Assembly (NCBI RefSeq): GCF_015160855.1
Contig: NZ_CP063373.1
Location: 4,588,001-4,652,000, forward strand
Direction: 5' to 3'
Length of the DNA stretch: 64,000 nt
Origin: Streptomyces ferrugineus
GTDB taxonomy: Bacteria; Actinomycetota; Actinomycetes; Streptomycetales; Streptomycetaceae
The translations under genes and the position numbers were made by a program. This document shows, one piece after another, positions 26,443 through 35,497 of this stretch. The first letter of the stretch is position 1. Each line of letters opens with the position of its first letter. The notes under the pieces were generated by a model, which saw nothing but the letters and a program-made list of their open reading frames with translations, ran no database searches and had not been told where the DNA came from.

Positions 26443-27338
26443 CAACCACAGACATGCCACGCAAGGTCGACTCCGGGCCCGGACGGGCGGTTCCCAAGAA
26501 GCGGCCGGGCGGCGCGGCGAGCGGTGGGCTTCGGCGCGCTGTGCCCGCGACGACACTGCTGTGGGTCCTGGCGGCCGTCTACGGGTTTCCGGTGCTGTGG
26601 TTCGTCCTCAGCTCCTTCAAACCGGCGGGAGACTTGTTCTCCTCGCTGGCGCTCTTTCCGGACGACCCCAGCCTGTCGGGCTACAAGGCGGCGTGGGACG
26701 GCGCCAACTTCTCCCAGTACTTCATCAACACGACCATCGTGTGTGTGATCGCGACGATCCTCACGGTGGGAGTGAGCTGCTGCACGGGGTACGCGCTGGC
26801 CAAGTACGACAACAAATGGCTCAAGGTGTTCTTCATCTGCATCCTGGCCACGACGATGCTGCCGTCCGAGGTCATGCTCGCCCCGCAGTTCCTGGTGGTC
26901 CGCGACCTCGGCCTCTTCAACTCGCTCGCCGGCATCATCTTCCCGGCCCTGCTCACCGCGACCGGGTGCTTCATGTTCCGCCAGTTCTTCCTGACGGTCC
27001 CCGACGAGCTCATCGAGGCCGCCCGCATCGACGGGGCGCGTGAGCTGTCGATCTTCCTGCGGATCATGGTGCCGATCTCCCGGCCCATCATGCTGACGCT
27101 CGCCATCCTGTCGTTCCAGTGGCGGTGGAACGACTACATCTGGCCGCTGCTGATGCTCAACGACCCCGAGAAGTTCACCGTGCAGATCGGCATCCAGAGC
27201 CTCGTCGGCGCGCAGAACATCAACTGGTCGGTGGTGCTCGGCGGATCGGTCATCTCCATGATCCCGCTGATCGTCGTCTTCCTGGTGTTCCAGCGTTACG
27301 TCATGAACGCCGACATCAACGCCGGACTGAAGGACTGA
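26439..27338 (+). CDS. ABC sugar transporter permease (MalG-like)
   Basis: A 299-aa membrane protein with the EAA loop LIEAARIDGAR and the C-terminal MNADINAGLKD tail typical of MalG-type subunits. Start ATG 26439 overlaps the stop of the preceding permease. Only 2 bases separate its stop from the TTG start of the next gene. Confidence 0.92.
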   Translation: MTTTDMPRKVDSGPGRAVPKKRPGGAASGGLRRAVPATTLLWVLAAVYGFPVLWFVLSSFKPAGDLFSSLALFPDDPSLSGYKAAWDGANFSQYFINTTIVCVIATILTVGVSCCTGYALAKYDNKWLKVFFICILATTMLPSEVMLAPQFLVVRDLGLFNSLAGIIFPALLTATGCFMFRQFFLTVPDELIEAARIDGARELSIFLRIMVPISRPIMLTLAILSFQWRWNDYIWPLLMLNDPEKFTVQIGIQSLVGAQNINWSVVLGGSVISMIPLIVVFLVFQRYVMNADINAGLKD

Positions 27339-27340
27339 CC

Positions 27341-29050
27341 TTGCCCCACCCGCTGGACCACGAGTTCGTCCGCTCGGCGGCGCGCGCGGCCGACCGGTCG
27401 GCCGCCCCCCTGGCGGCCGACCCGGACGTGGAACCCGCCGGCGTGCCGCACCGTGGTCTGGCGCGGCGGGTGAAGACCCTGGTCGCGGCGTACCGTTCCC
27501 CGGACTCGGCACTGCACGGCAGCGGACAGGCGGTCGCCGCCGCGATGACCCACCTGCGCGCCCTGCGGGCCGTGCAGACGCCCTCCGGTCTCTTCGCGGG
27601 CGGCGACAACGTCCAGTCACCGCCCGACTCCGCGTTCACCGTCAACGACGTGTGCGACGCGTACGTCCTCGCCGTCGGCGCGGGACCGGAACTGGCCGAG
27701 GTGACGGCCGGGCTCGCCGAGATCGCCGGCGCCGCCACCGCCAGTCTCCTGACCGGTGGCGTGCACACCCCGAACCACCGCTGGGAGCTGAGCGCGGCCC
27801 TGGCCCGGCTGCACCGGTCCTTCCCCGACGACCGACTCCTCGACCGCGTCGAGGAGTGGCTCGCCGAGGGCGTCGACATCGACACGGACGGTTTGTACTC
27901 GGAACGCAGCGCCGTCTACGCGTCCATCGTGACGAACCCGTCGCTGCTGTTGCTGGCCGAGGTGCTCGGGCGTACCGACCTGCTGGACGCCGTCGAACGC
28001 AACCTCGCCACGACCCTGGACCTGATCAGGCCGGACGGCACGGTGGAGACCGTCCACTCGCGCCGCCAGGACCAGAAGCTCTCGTTCTCGCTGTGGCCCT
28101 ACCTGCCGCACTACCGGCTGCTGGCGATCCGTACCGGCCGGGGCGACTTCGCCCGCGCGGCCCGTCTGGCGGCCGCCGCCGGCATCGACGACCCCGACCT
28201 GCTCGCCCAGACCCTCCTCACTCCGGACCTGTGCCGCGCCCTGCCGGCCCCGGACGCGGAGAAGCTCCCGCGCGACCGGTACCTCCCCACCGCACGCCTC
28301 GCCGCACACGTCTCGGCCACCGCGCACACCGTGGTGTACGGCGGCTCCGACGTGCCCGAGCACCGGCGCATCCGCTCGGGCCTCGCCTGCAACCCCACCT
28401 TCCTGCGCATGTTCGCCGGTGCCGCCGTCCTCGACGCGGTCCGCCTCTCGCGGGTGTTCTTCGACCTGGGCCCGTTCCGTGCCGCCGACATGGAACAGCT
28501 CGCCGACAACCGGTACCGGCTCACCCAAACCCTCACCACCGCCTACTACCAGCCGCTCCCGAAGGACCTCAGGCGCGACGACGGCGCCTACCGTCTGGTG
28601 GACGAGGGCCGCTTCTCCGCGGCGATGGCCTTCCCCGACCGCCCTCAGGACGAGGTCTCCCACACGACCCGAGTCGAGGTCGACCTGCGGGAGGACGGGG
28701 CCGACCTGCGGATCGACATCAGCGGCCCAACGGTGCCCTGGGCCCTCGAACTGACCTTCCGGCCGGGCGGCGAGCCGCAGGGCGCCGTACCGCTCGGCGA
28801 CGGAAGCTGGTGCCTGACGACCGAGCCGTTGACCTACCGCGTCGGCGACGACGAGATCCGCATCGAGGCCGCCGTCGAGACGGGCGGACCGCTCGCCGGA
28901 CCGGACCGGAGCGACGTACTGCGCTACGACCCGGGGCAGGACCACACCGTGGTCGGCGGCACCGACGCGACGACCGGGAACCGCGTCTACCTCGGTGGGC
29001 ACGGACCGCAGACACTGACCCTCACACTGCGCGCCACCTCTCAGGCATGA
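27341..29050 (+). CDS. Large toroid-type protein, possible polysaccharide lyase-like enzyme
   Basis: A 569-aa cytoplasmic protein with no signal peptide. The N-terminal two thirds look like an all-helical toroid (NVQSPPDSAFTVNDVCDAYV; LYSERSAVYASIVTNPSLLL; SRRQDQKLSFSLWPYLPHYR) and the end is beta-rich. This is the broad layout of heparinase II/III-like and related lyases or hydrolases, but I cannot assign a family with certainty. The start is TTG 27341, with AAGGA 6 bases upstream overlapping the end of the permease gene. Position in a sugar-import operon suggests it acts on the imported oligosaccharide. Confidence 0.6.
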   Translation: MPHPLDHEFVRSAARAADRSAAPLAADPDVEPAGVPHRGLARRVKTLVAAYRSPDSALHGSGQAVAAAMTHLRALRAVQTPSGLFAGGDNVQSPPDSAFTVNDVCDAYVLAVGAGPELAEVTAGLAEIAGAATASLLTGGVHTPNHRWELSAALARLHRSFPDDRLLDRVEEWLAEGVDIDTDGLYSERSAVYASIVTNPSLLLLAEVLGRTDLLDAVERNLATTLDLIRPDGTVETVHSRRQDQKLSFSLWPYLPHYRLLAIRTGRGDFARAARLAAAAGIDDPDLLAQTLLTPDLCRALPAPDAEKLPRDRYLPTARLAAHVSATAHTVVYGGSDVPEHRRIRSGLACNPTFLRMFAGAAVLDAVRLSRVFFDLGPFRAADMEQLADNRYRLTQTLTTAYYQPLPKDLRRDDGAYRLVDEGRFSAAMAFPDRPQDEVSHTTRVEVDLREDGADLRIDISGPTVPWALELTFRPGGEPQGAVPLGDGSWCLTTEPLTYRVGDDEIRIEAAVETGGPLAGPDRSDVLRYDPGQDHTVVGGTDATTGNRVYLGGHGPQTLTLTLRATSQA

Positions 29051-29063
29051 AGGGCTGATCTCC

Positions 29064-30896
29064 TTGCACCTCCCACGCCAGCTCGGGCCGCTGCACGACC
29101 TGCCGGACACTCCGGAGGCGTACGACGCCGTGCTCGCCGACGTCACCGAGCAGGCCCTCGCGCGCCTCACACCCGAGGGCAACCTCGAACACCCCGACTG
29201 CGTCGACGACATCGGCGACACCTCGCTCGGCATCACCTCCCTGCTCGCCCTCGCCTGGCAGCGCGGAAAGGACCCGCGGCTGCCGGAGACGGTGCGCCGC
29301 AGCCTCGCCTTCCACCTGCGCGAGCGGGTCTACACCGAGGACAACCCCGGCTACCCGAACCTGAAGGCACGGGGCAGCGGCCTGCCGTACGCCCGCTACA
29401 CCCTGGCGGCGGGCGCCCACCCCATCGGGGACTGGCCCAGCACCGTGTGGGCGCTGCTCCAGGCCGTCAACCTGCTGGATCTGGCGGAGGGGCTCGTCGA
29501 GGACGAGCAGCGCGCCGAACTCCTCTCCATGGCGCACGGCTACTGGCGCTGGCTGACCGAGGCGACCTTCTTCAACCCGCAGGAGGCCGGCAACCAGGCG
29601 ATCGGCTGCGTGGTCGGCGGACTGATGCTGGCCCGGCACCTGCCCGCCCCCGACCGCGACGCGGTGCGTCGGCGCGCCCTGCGCCTGTACGAGGACGAGA
29701 TCCGCGCCCACCGGGTGCGCGACCGGGGTGCCCTGCTGCCGCCCGAGCACGGCGGGGCGTACGACAACAACTACGGCCCGATCTCCCTGTCCTTCCTCGC
29801 CCAGGCCCACCGGATCAGCGGCGAGGAGGTCTTCGCCGAGGACGGCGACGCGCTCGCCCGCTACCTCGACGCCCGGCTCCCCTCGGGCGGCTTCGACAAC
29901 GGCGGCCCGCGCTACAGCGAGCAGCACAGCGGCTTCGAGTCCGTCCTGGGCCTGCGCTACTTCAGCCGGCGGATCGGCTCCGACCTCGGCCGCTACCGGG
30001 GCGACACCCGCTGGGGCCGGCACGCCGTCAAGGCGGACGGCGCGGTCGACGGCCACTTCGCCTGGATGCTGGTCTGGCAGATCCAGGACACCACCCGCTG
30101 GCACCGCACACCGTCCCCGACCCCGGCCCGCCACCAACTGCGGGCGGGCACGGTCTCGGTGGCCTTCGACGACCGTATGACCCCGTCGCTCCTCGAGGCG
30201 GCCGGCACCTACTACCTCCCCGCCGCCGTGAACCGGCAGCACGGCTTCGGACCGGTCACGGACGGCTTCCTGCACTGCCGCCCGATGGGCGAGGTCCGCG
30301 TGCGGGACGTGCGCGCGGGCGGCCTGACGGCCAAGCTGGTCACCAAGCCGGTCGTGGGCCGCGACCACGTCCTGCGCCATGTGCGGTCCCTGTATGTCAC
30401 CGACGGCACCAGCCTGTGGACGACGGTCGCGCTGGAGCGGCTCCCCGGAGCGCCCTACCTGCTCGCCGGCCTGCCGTACGCCACGGACGACGGCGAGAGG
30501 GTGCGCCGGACCGCGGAGGGCGCGGTCACCGCGGCCGGAGAACTCCGGCTGACGCACCCCGAGCCGGACGGCGTGGACTACTTCGACGCCCGTACCCAAG
30601 GCACCCAGGAAGAGGCGGCCTTCGCCCTGGCGGCCGACCCCCGCGGCTACGGCAACCCCGACCTGGGCTGGAGCCACCTGGTCTCCTCGACCGCACTGGA
30701 GGCCGAACCGGCCCCCGGTGCCCCGCAGGACCTGCACGTCTTCGCCGTGCGCTACGGACCGGCGGGCCCGTTCGCGCCCTCCTTCGCCCACGACGGCTCG
30801 GATCTGACGGTCCGCACCGAGGCCTTCACCGCAGTGATCGGCGAGCCGGCGGGCGACGCGCACGGCGAGCCGGAACTGATCCTGCGGCCCGCGTAG
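29064..30896 (+). CDS. Large toroid-type protein, possible polysaccharide lyase-like enzyme
   Basis: A 610-aa cytoplasmic protein, no signal peptide. The N-terminal half is helical with repeated aromatic and acidic motifs (LPEHGGAYDNNYGP is notable: PPEHGGAYDNNYG; RYSEQHSGFESVLGLRYF), then a beta-rich C-terminal half. The layout again fits the alpha-toroid plus beta-sandwich enzymes acting on acidic polysaccharides, but the family is not certain. It starts with TTG 29064 behind GAAGGG, 13 bases after the previous gene, so the two are co-translated. They may act in sequence on the same oligosaccharide. Confidence 0.6.
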   Translation: MHLPRQLGPLHDLPDTPEAYDAVLADVTEQALARLTPEGNLEHPDCVDDIGDTSLGITSLLALAWQRGKDPRLPETVRRSLAFHLRERVYTEDNPGYPNLKARGSGLPYARYTLAAGAHPIGDWPSTVWALLQAVNLLDLAEGLVEDEQRAELLSMAHGYWRWLTEATFFNPQEAGNQAIGCVVGGLMLARHLPAPDRDAVRRRALRLYEDEIRAHRVRDRGALLPPEHGGAYDNNYGPISLSFLAQAHRISGEEVFAEDGDALARYLDARLPSGGFDNGGPRYSEQHSGFESVLGLRYFSRRIGSDLGRYRGDTRWGRHAVKADGAVDGHFAWMLVWQIQDTTRWHRTPSPTPARHQLRAGTVSVAFDDRMTPSLLEAAGTYYLPAAVNRQHGFGPVTDGFLHCRPMGEVRVRDVRAGGLTAKLVTKPVVGRDHVLRHVRSLYVTDGTSLWTTVALERLPGAPYLLAGLPYATDDGERVRRTAEGAVTAAGELRLTHPEPDGVDYFDARTQGTQEEAAFALAADPRGYGNPDLGWSHLVSSTALEAEPAPGAPQDLHVFAVRYGPAGPFAPSFAHDGSDLTVRTEAFTAVIGEPAGDAHGEPELILRPA

Positions 30897-30913
30897 ACCG
30901 TCGCTCGACACCC

Positions 30914-31564
30914 TTACCGCAGGACGGGCACCGCCGTGACCGGCACCACCAGGTCCGCGCGGTCCCGGGTCGGGGCGACCAGCTCCGCGTTGCGCTGGTC
31001 CGAGCGCATCACCCAGGCCACCGCCTGCTCGTGCGACTTGCCGAACTCCTCGTGCCGCGCGATCAGCCGCCGCAGCCGCTCCTCCTCGTCGAGCTCGCAG
31101 AACCACACCTCGTCCAGCTCCGGCCGCACCCGGGCCCACGCGCCCGTGCCCAGCAGCAGGTAGTTCCCCTCGGTCACCACCAGCCGGGCGGTCGGCGCCA
31201 CCGGGACGGCCCCGGCGATCGGCTGCTCCAGAACCCGCTCGAAGCCGGGCGCGTAGACGGTGTCGGCGTCCTCGTGCAGCCGCCGCAGCAGCGCCGCGTA
31301 CCCCGCCGCGTCGAACGTGTCGGGCGCGCCCTTGCGGTCCCGCAGCCCGAGCCGCTCCAGCTCGACGTCGGCGAGATGGAACCCGTCCATGGGCACATGT
31401 GCGACCCACGGGTCCCCGCCACCGTTCAGCTCCCGCACCAGGCGTTCGGCGAGCGTCGACTTGCCCGCCCCGGGACTGCCGGCGATGCCGAGGACGGCGC
31501 GGCGGCCGGATCGGGGGAGGGACCGGGCGCGGTCGAGGAGGTCGGCGAAGGTCAGGGTCACCAC
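30914..31564 (-). CDS. P-loop nucleoside/sugar kinase family protein
   Basis: A 216-aa kinase of the uridine kinase/phosphoribulokinase superfamily, with Walker A GSPGAGKST (about 29-37), PMDGFHLAD (substrate-binding Asp/His) and a lid region with RLIARHEEFGKS. Relatives are annotated as nucleoside/nucleotide kinase family or fructose-transport kinase. The start is GTG 31564 (GTG 31561 also possible). It is convergent with the second toroid gene, 17 bases apart, so it is probably not part of that operon, though it could phosphorylate its product. Confidence 0.82.
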   Translation of the reverse strand: MVTLTFADLLDRARSLPRSGRRAVLGIAGSPGAGKSTLAERLVRELNGGGDPWVAHVPMDGFHLADVELERLGLRDRKGAPDTFDAAGYAALLRRLHEDADTVYAPGFERVLEQPIAGAVPVAPTARLVVTEGNYLLLGTGAWARVRPELDEVWFCELDEEERLRRLIARHEEFGKSHEQAVAWVMRSDQRNAELVAPTRDRADLVVPVTAVPVLR

Positions 31565-31633
31565 CAGAGTGTCGCACCCGTCATTCGCCTGGCCGAACAG
31601 CGTGCGGCATACCCATCCCTCACGGGTTAGCTT

Positions 31634-31654
31634 GGCAATGTTTTAATCATTGCC
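31634..31654. promoter_or_regulatory. Inverted repeat GGCAATG-N7-CATTGCC
   Basis: Perfect 7-bp arms around TTTTAAT, in the gap between the divergent kinase and membrane glycosyltransferase genes. The AT-rich centre in a GC-rich chromosome suggests a regulator-binding site, regulator unknown. Confidence 0.5.
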
Positions 31655-31728
31655 CGTTCCCCGCCCGTCCAACTCGTCGGGCTGTGGGGCTCAGAGGCCC
31701 TACGGCTCGTAGGGGTGAGGAGTGGACG

Positions 31729-33225
31729 ATGACCCAGGGCACACGGCCCATGCCCGTCGGTGCGGGACGGCGCGACGGGGTGCTCGTGTCCGGCAGGTCG
31801 TGGCGGGCGCGCGGCGAGGTTCTGCTCGCTGCGGTGGCCGCCGCCTTCACACTCCTCCAACTCCTCCTCGTACGGCCCTCGATGGGCCTCGGCTGGGACG
31901 AGATCGTGTACGTCAGCCAGGTCGGCGGCGACGCGCCGGCCGCGTTCTTCAGCGCCCCCCGTGCGCGCGGCGTCCCGCTGCTGGTGTGGCCCGTCGCCTC
32001 CTGGTCGTCGTCCACGATCCTGCTGCGGGTCTACCTCGCCGTCCTCTCCGGGCTCGCCCTGTACCTGGTCCTGCGTGTCTGGCGCGGACTGTTCCCGGCC
32101 CGGGTCCTGGCCGGCGCGGGCGTCTTCTTCGCCACCTTGTGGGTGACCCTCTTCTACGGCCCGCAGGCCATGCCCAACCTCTGGGTGGCGTTCGGTGCCC
32201 TGCTCTGCGTCGGCTGCTTCCTGCGGGCCCGCGCCGACCGCTTCGATCGGTGGGCCCTGTGGGGCGTCCTGGCCGGCGCCCTGCTGATGGCGTGGATGCG
32301 GCCCACCGACGCCGTCTGGGTCACGCTGCCGCTGCTGGTGCTCGCGGCGGTGGCACGGCACTGGCGGCTCGGGGCCGCCCTCGTCACGGGACTGGTGGCC
32401 GGGGGCATCCAGTGGGTGATCGAGGCGTACGTCAGCTACGGCGGCCTGCACGAGCGGCTCAACGAGGCGTCCCGCATCCAGGGCGGCCTCGGCTGGAACC
32501 TCGCCGTCGACGACCAACTGCGCAGCCTGGTCGGCCGCGCCCTGTGCCGGCCGTGCGACGTGCCGACGCCCGGCCCGGCCGTCTACGCCTGGTGGCTCGT
32601 GCTGCCGCTGCTCGCCGCCTACGCCCTGGCCATCGCGGTCCGGGCCGGACGCGCCGCCCGTACCGTGGTCCCGCTGGCCTGCGCCACGACGGTCGCCTTC
32701 CCCTACCTGTTCCTGATCGGCTACGCGGCCCCCCGCTTCCTCCTGCCCGCCTACGCCCTCCTTGCCCTGCCCGTCGCCGATGCGCTGCTCCACCTGGCCA
32801 CTCGCCCGAACGGCCGCCTGCGACCGGTGGTCGCCGCCGTCGTCGCGCTCGCGTCGGCCGGGCATCTGGTCATGCAGTACATCGTCCTGGACCGCACCGT
32901 GGACCGCACCACCGCCGCCCGCGTCGACTGGGCCCGCTCCGCCGCCGAACTCAACCGACTCGGCGTGCGCGCGCCGTGCCTGCTCACCGGAGCCGAGGCC
33001 ATCCCGGTCGCCTACTACACCGGCTGCGACTCGGGCGCCATCAGCGGCAACAACGCCAACACCACCACGGCCGAGATCCTGCGCACCGCACGGACAATCC
33101 CGGTCGGCGCCCTCTCCGTCCCCGGCCACCAAGCACCCCGCTACGCCCAGGACTGGGAACTCCACCGCCTCCACGGCCTCGAGGTCCACATCGCACCGGC
33201 GCCGAATGCGGGCGGAGCGGGATGA
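31729..33225 (+). CDS. Polytopic membrane glycosyltransferase-like protein
   Basis: A 498-aa protein with about 10-11 membrane segments. The first extracytoplasmic loop contains GWDEIVYVSQ, with the acidic pair typical of lipid-linked-sugar transferases of the GT-C fold. The C-terminal part is a soluble domain (RVDWARSAAELNRLGVRAP; GAISGNNANTT). GAGGAG precedes ATG 31729. It probably decorates a surface component; the donor and acceptor are unknown. Confidence 0.72.
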   Translation: MTQGTRPMPVGAGRRDGVLVSGRSWRARGEVLLAAVAAAFTLLQLLLVRPSMGLGWDEIVYVSQVGGDAPAAFFSAPRARGVPLLVWPVASWSSSTILLRVYLAVLSGLALYLVLRVWRGLFPARVLAGAGVFFATLWVTLFYGPQAMPNLWVAFGALLCVGCFLRARADRFDRWALWGVLAGALLMAWMRPTDAVWVTLPLLVLAAVARHWRLGAALVTGLVAGGIQWVIEAYVSYGGLHERLNEASRIQGGLGWNLAVDDQLRSLVGRALCRPCDVPTPGPAVYAWWLVLPLLAAYALAIAVRAGRAARTVVPLACATTVAFPYLFLIGYAAPRFLLPAYALLALPVADALLHLATRPNGRLRPVVAAVVALASAGHLVMQYIVLDRTVDRTTAARVDWARSAAELNRLGVRAPCLLTGAEAIPVAYYTGCDSGAISGNNANTTTAEILRTARTIPVGALSVPGHQAPRYAQDWELHRLHGLEVHIAPAPNAGGAG

Positions 33226-33322
33226 CGTCCGCCGCGGGGCGTCGTGAGCGCCAAAGGCGTTTCCCGGTCGTCCGGTTCAGGTAGGAGTCCGGTTGTCGGT
33301 CGGACTCAGGAGGGGGAGTGCC

Positions 33323-34177
33323 ATGACGAGCGAGGAGCACGACGGGCGGCTGGGGGAGGAGTTCTTCACTCCGGGGACGTCGTCCTTCACCGAGTTCCTG
33401 GCCGCGCACCGCCCGGCCCTGCTGCCCATGCGCAGCCCCCTCCCCGACGGCGTCCGCGCGGCCCCCGGCCGCTTCCCGCACGGCACCACGGTGCTGGCCC
33501 TCACCTACCGCGACGGCGTGCTGATCGCCGGCGACCGCAGGGCCACCATGGGCAACCTCATCGCCCAGCGCGACCTGGAGAAGGTCCACCCCGCCGACGA
33601 CCACACGGCCGTCGCCTTCGCGGGCACCGTCGGCCTCGCGCTGGACATGGTGAAGCTCTATCAGGTCGAGCTGAAGCACTTCGAGAAGATCGAGGGCGTC
33701 CCCATGACGCTCAAGGCGAAGGCGTCCCGCCTGGCCGGCATGATCCGCCAGAACCTCGGCCAGGCCATGCAGGGCCTCGCCGTCGTGCCGCTCCTCGCCG
33801 GCTACGACCCCAGGGCACCCGAGGGCGCCCGGGGCCGCATCTTCGACTTCGAGGTCACCGGAGGGCCGTACGAGAAGCACGACTTCCACGCCGAGGGCTC
33901 CGGCTCGCCGTATGCCCGAGGGGCGCTCAAGAAGCTGTTCCGCCCGGACATGTCCCGGCGCGAGGCGGTGCTCGCCGCCCTGCACGCGCTGTACGACGCG
34001 GCGGACGACGACTCGGCGACCGGCGGCCCCGACATCAACCGGCGGATCTTCCCCAGCGTCTCGGTGATCACCGGGGACGGCTTCGAGCGGCTGGCCGAGG
34101 CGGAGACCGAGGAACTGGCCCGCGAGATGGTGGAGCAGCGTGCCGCCCGGCCGGACGGGCCCAACGCCGCGCCCTGA
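33323..34177 (+). CDS. prcB: Proteasome beta subunit, orphan copy
   Basis: A 284-aa 20S proteasome beta subunit. Residues 1-54 are a propeptide ending in HG; cleavage exposes Thr55 as the catalytic Thr1 (TTVLALTYRDGVLIAGDRRA). Asp17 (residue 71) and Lys33 (residue 87) of mature numbering are conserved, as is the family SGSPYARG and DAADDDSATGGPD. So it should be an active protease after processing. Actinobacterial prcB normally sits with prcA, pup, dop and the ATPase; none of these is next to it here, so this is probably a second copy. AGGAGGGGG lies upstream of ATG 33323. Confidence 0.92.
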   Translation: MTSEEHDGRLGEEFFTPGTSSFTEFLAAHRPALLPMRSPLPDGVRAAPGRFPHGTTVLALTYRDGVLIAGDRRATMGNLIAQRDLEKVHPADDHTAVAFAGTVGLALDMVKLYQVELKHFEKIEGVPMTLKAKASRLAGMIRQNLGQAMQGLAVVPLLAGYDPRAPEGARGRIFDFEVTGGPYEKHDFHAEGSGSPYARGALKKLFRPDMSRREAVLAALHALYDAADDDSATGGPDINRRIFPSVSVITGDGFERLAEAETEELAREMVEQRAARPDGPNAAP

Positions 34178-34249
34178 CACGCGGCCCCGCTTTCCGTCCC
34201 CATGGCCCGGAGCTGTGCTTTCCATGGCCAAGAACTGCCCCGGCCTTTA

Positions 34250-34266
34250 CTGCACATGGTTTGCAA
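34250..34266 (+). promoter_or_regulatory. Nur-box-like element (CTGCAC-N5-TTGCAA)
   Basis: CTGCAC (34250-34255), five bases, then TTGCAA (34261-34266), 65 bases before the NiCoT gene. The Streptomyces nickel regulator Nur binds TTGCAA-N5-TTGCAA-like sites. The right half is exact and the left half matches 4 of 6. Placement before a nickel/cobalt transporter makes it a sensible candidate. Confidence 0.5.
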
Positions 34267-34331
34267 GTACCGGAGGATGGCTGCAGGCTGTACAACGCAG
34301 CCGCCCTCCACAGAAAGACACCTCCTCCCCG

Positions 34332-35468
34332 ATGACGGCTGCCCCTGACTCCACTCCGACCCTCCTGGCCACCACACCCGTGTGGCACCGCGTCCGCACC
34401 TCCATGACGCGGCAGGAGTGGAGCAGGGTCGGCGGCATGGCCGCCTTCGTGCTCGCCCTGCACCTCGTCGGCTGGGTCACCCTCGTCGCCGTCGTCGCGC
34501 CCGAGCACCACGGCGTCGGTCAGCGGTCCTTCGGGATCGGCGTCGGCGTCACCGCCTACACCCTCGGCATGCGGCACGCCTTCGACGCCGACCACATCGC
34601 CGCGATCGACAACACCACCCGCAAACTGATGGGCGAGGGGCAGCGGCCGCTGTCGGTCGGCTTCTGGTTCTCGCTCGGCCACTCCAGCGTCGTCCTCGCC
34701 CTGGCCCTGCTGCTCTCCCTCGGCGTGAAGGGCCTTGCCGGACCCGTCCGCGACGACGGCTCCCGCCTCCACGACGCCACCGGCCTGATCGGTACGACCG
34801 TCTCCGGCGCCTTCCTCTATCTGATCGCGGCGATCAACCTGGTCGTCCTGGCCGGCATCTGGAAGGTGTTCCGGCGGATGCGCTCGGGCAGCTACGACGA
34901 GGCCGCCCTGGAAGAGCGGTTGAACAGCCGCGGCTTCATGAACCGCCTCCTCGGCCGCGCCACCAGGTCGATCACCGAGCCCTGGCACATGTACCCGCTC
35001 GGCCTGCTGTTCGGCCTCGGCTTCGACACCGCCACCGAGGTCGCCCTGCTCGTCCTGGCCGGCTCGGGCGCCGCGTCCGGGCTGCCCTGGTACGCGATCC
35101 TGTGCCTGCCCGTCCTGTTCGCCGCGGGCATGTCCCTGCTGGACACGATCGACGGCACGTTCATGAACTTCGCCTACGGCTGGGCCTTCTCCCAACCGGT
35201 CCGCAAGGTCTACTACAACCTCACCGTCACCGGCCTGTCCGTCGCGGTCGCCCTCCTCATCGGCACGATCGAGCTCCTCTCCCTCCTCGCCGACCGCCTC
35301 TCCCTGCACGGCCCGTTCTGGAACCGGATCAGCGGCCTCGACCTGAACACGGCCGGCTTCGCCGTCGTCGGCCTGTTCGTCGTGACCTGGGTCGTCGCCC
35401 TGGCCGTGTGGCGGATCGGCCGGATCGAGGAGAAGTGGACGACGGGCCCGCGCACCGAGGAGTCCTGA
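34332..35468 (+). CDS. NiCoT family nickel/cobalt transporter
   Basis: A 378-aa membrane transporter of the HoxN/NixA family with about eight helices. The second-helix signature RHAFDADHIAAIDN is intact and carries the metal-selecting His and Asp residues; LGFDTATEVALL is the second family signature. It imports Ni2+ or Co2+ across the cytoplasmic membrane. ATG 34332 is chosen as the likely start. Regulation by nickel through Nur is suggested by an upstream TTGCAA-type element. Confidence 0.92.
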   Translation: MTAAPDSTPTLLATTPVWHRVRTSMTRQEWSRVGGMAAFVLALHLVGWVTLVAVVAPEHHGVGQRSFGIGVGVTAYTLGMRHAFDADHIAAIDNTTRKLMGEGQRPLSVGFWFSLGHSSVVLALALLLSLGVKGLAGPVRDDGSRLHDATGLIGTTVSGAFLYLIAAINLVVLAGIWKVFRRMRSGSYDEAALEERLNSRGFMNRLLGRATRSITEPWHMYPLGLLFGLGFDTATEVALLVLAGSGAASGLPWYAILCLPVLFAAGMSLLDTIDGTFMNFAYGWAFSQPVRKVYYNLTVTGLSVAVALLIGTIELLSLLADRLSLHGPFWNRISGLDLNTAGFAVVGLFVVTWVVALAVWRIGRIEEKWTTGPRTEES

Positions 35469-35497
35469 CACCGCGTCGCCCTCGCCTCTCGCGCCGG

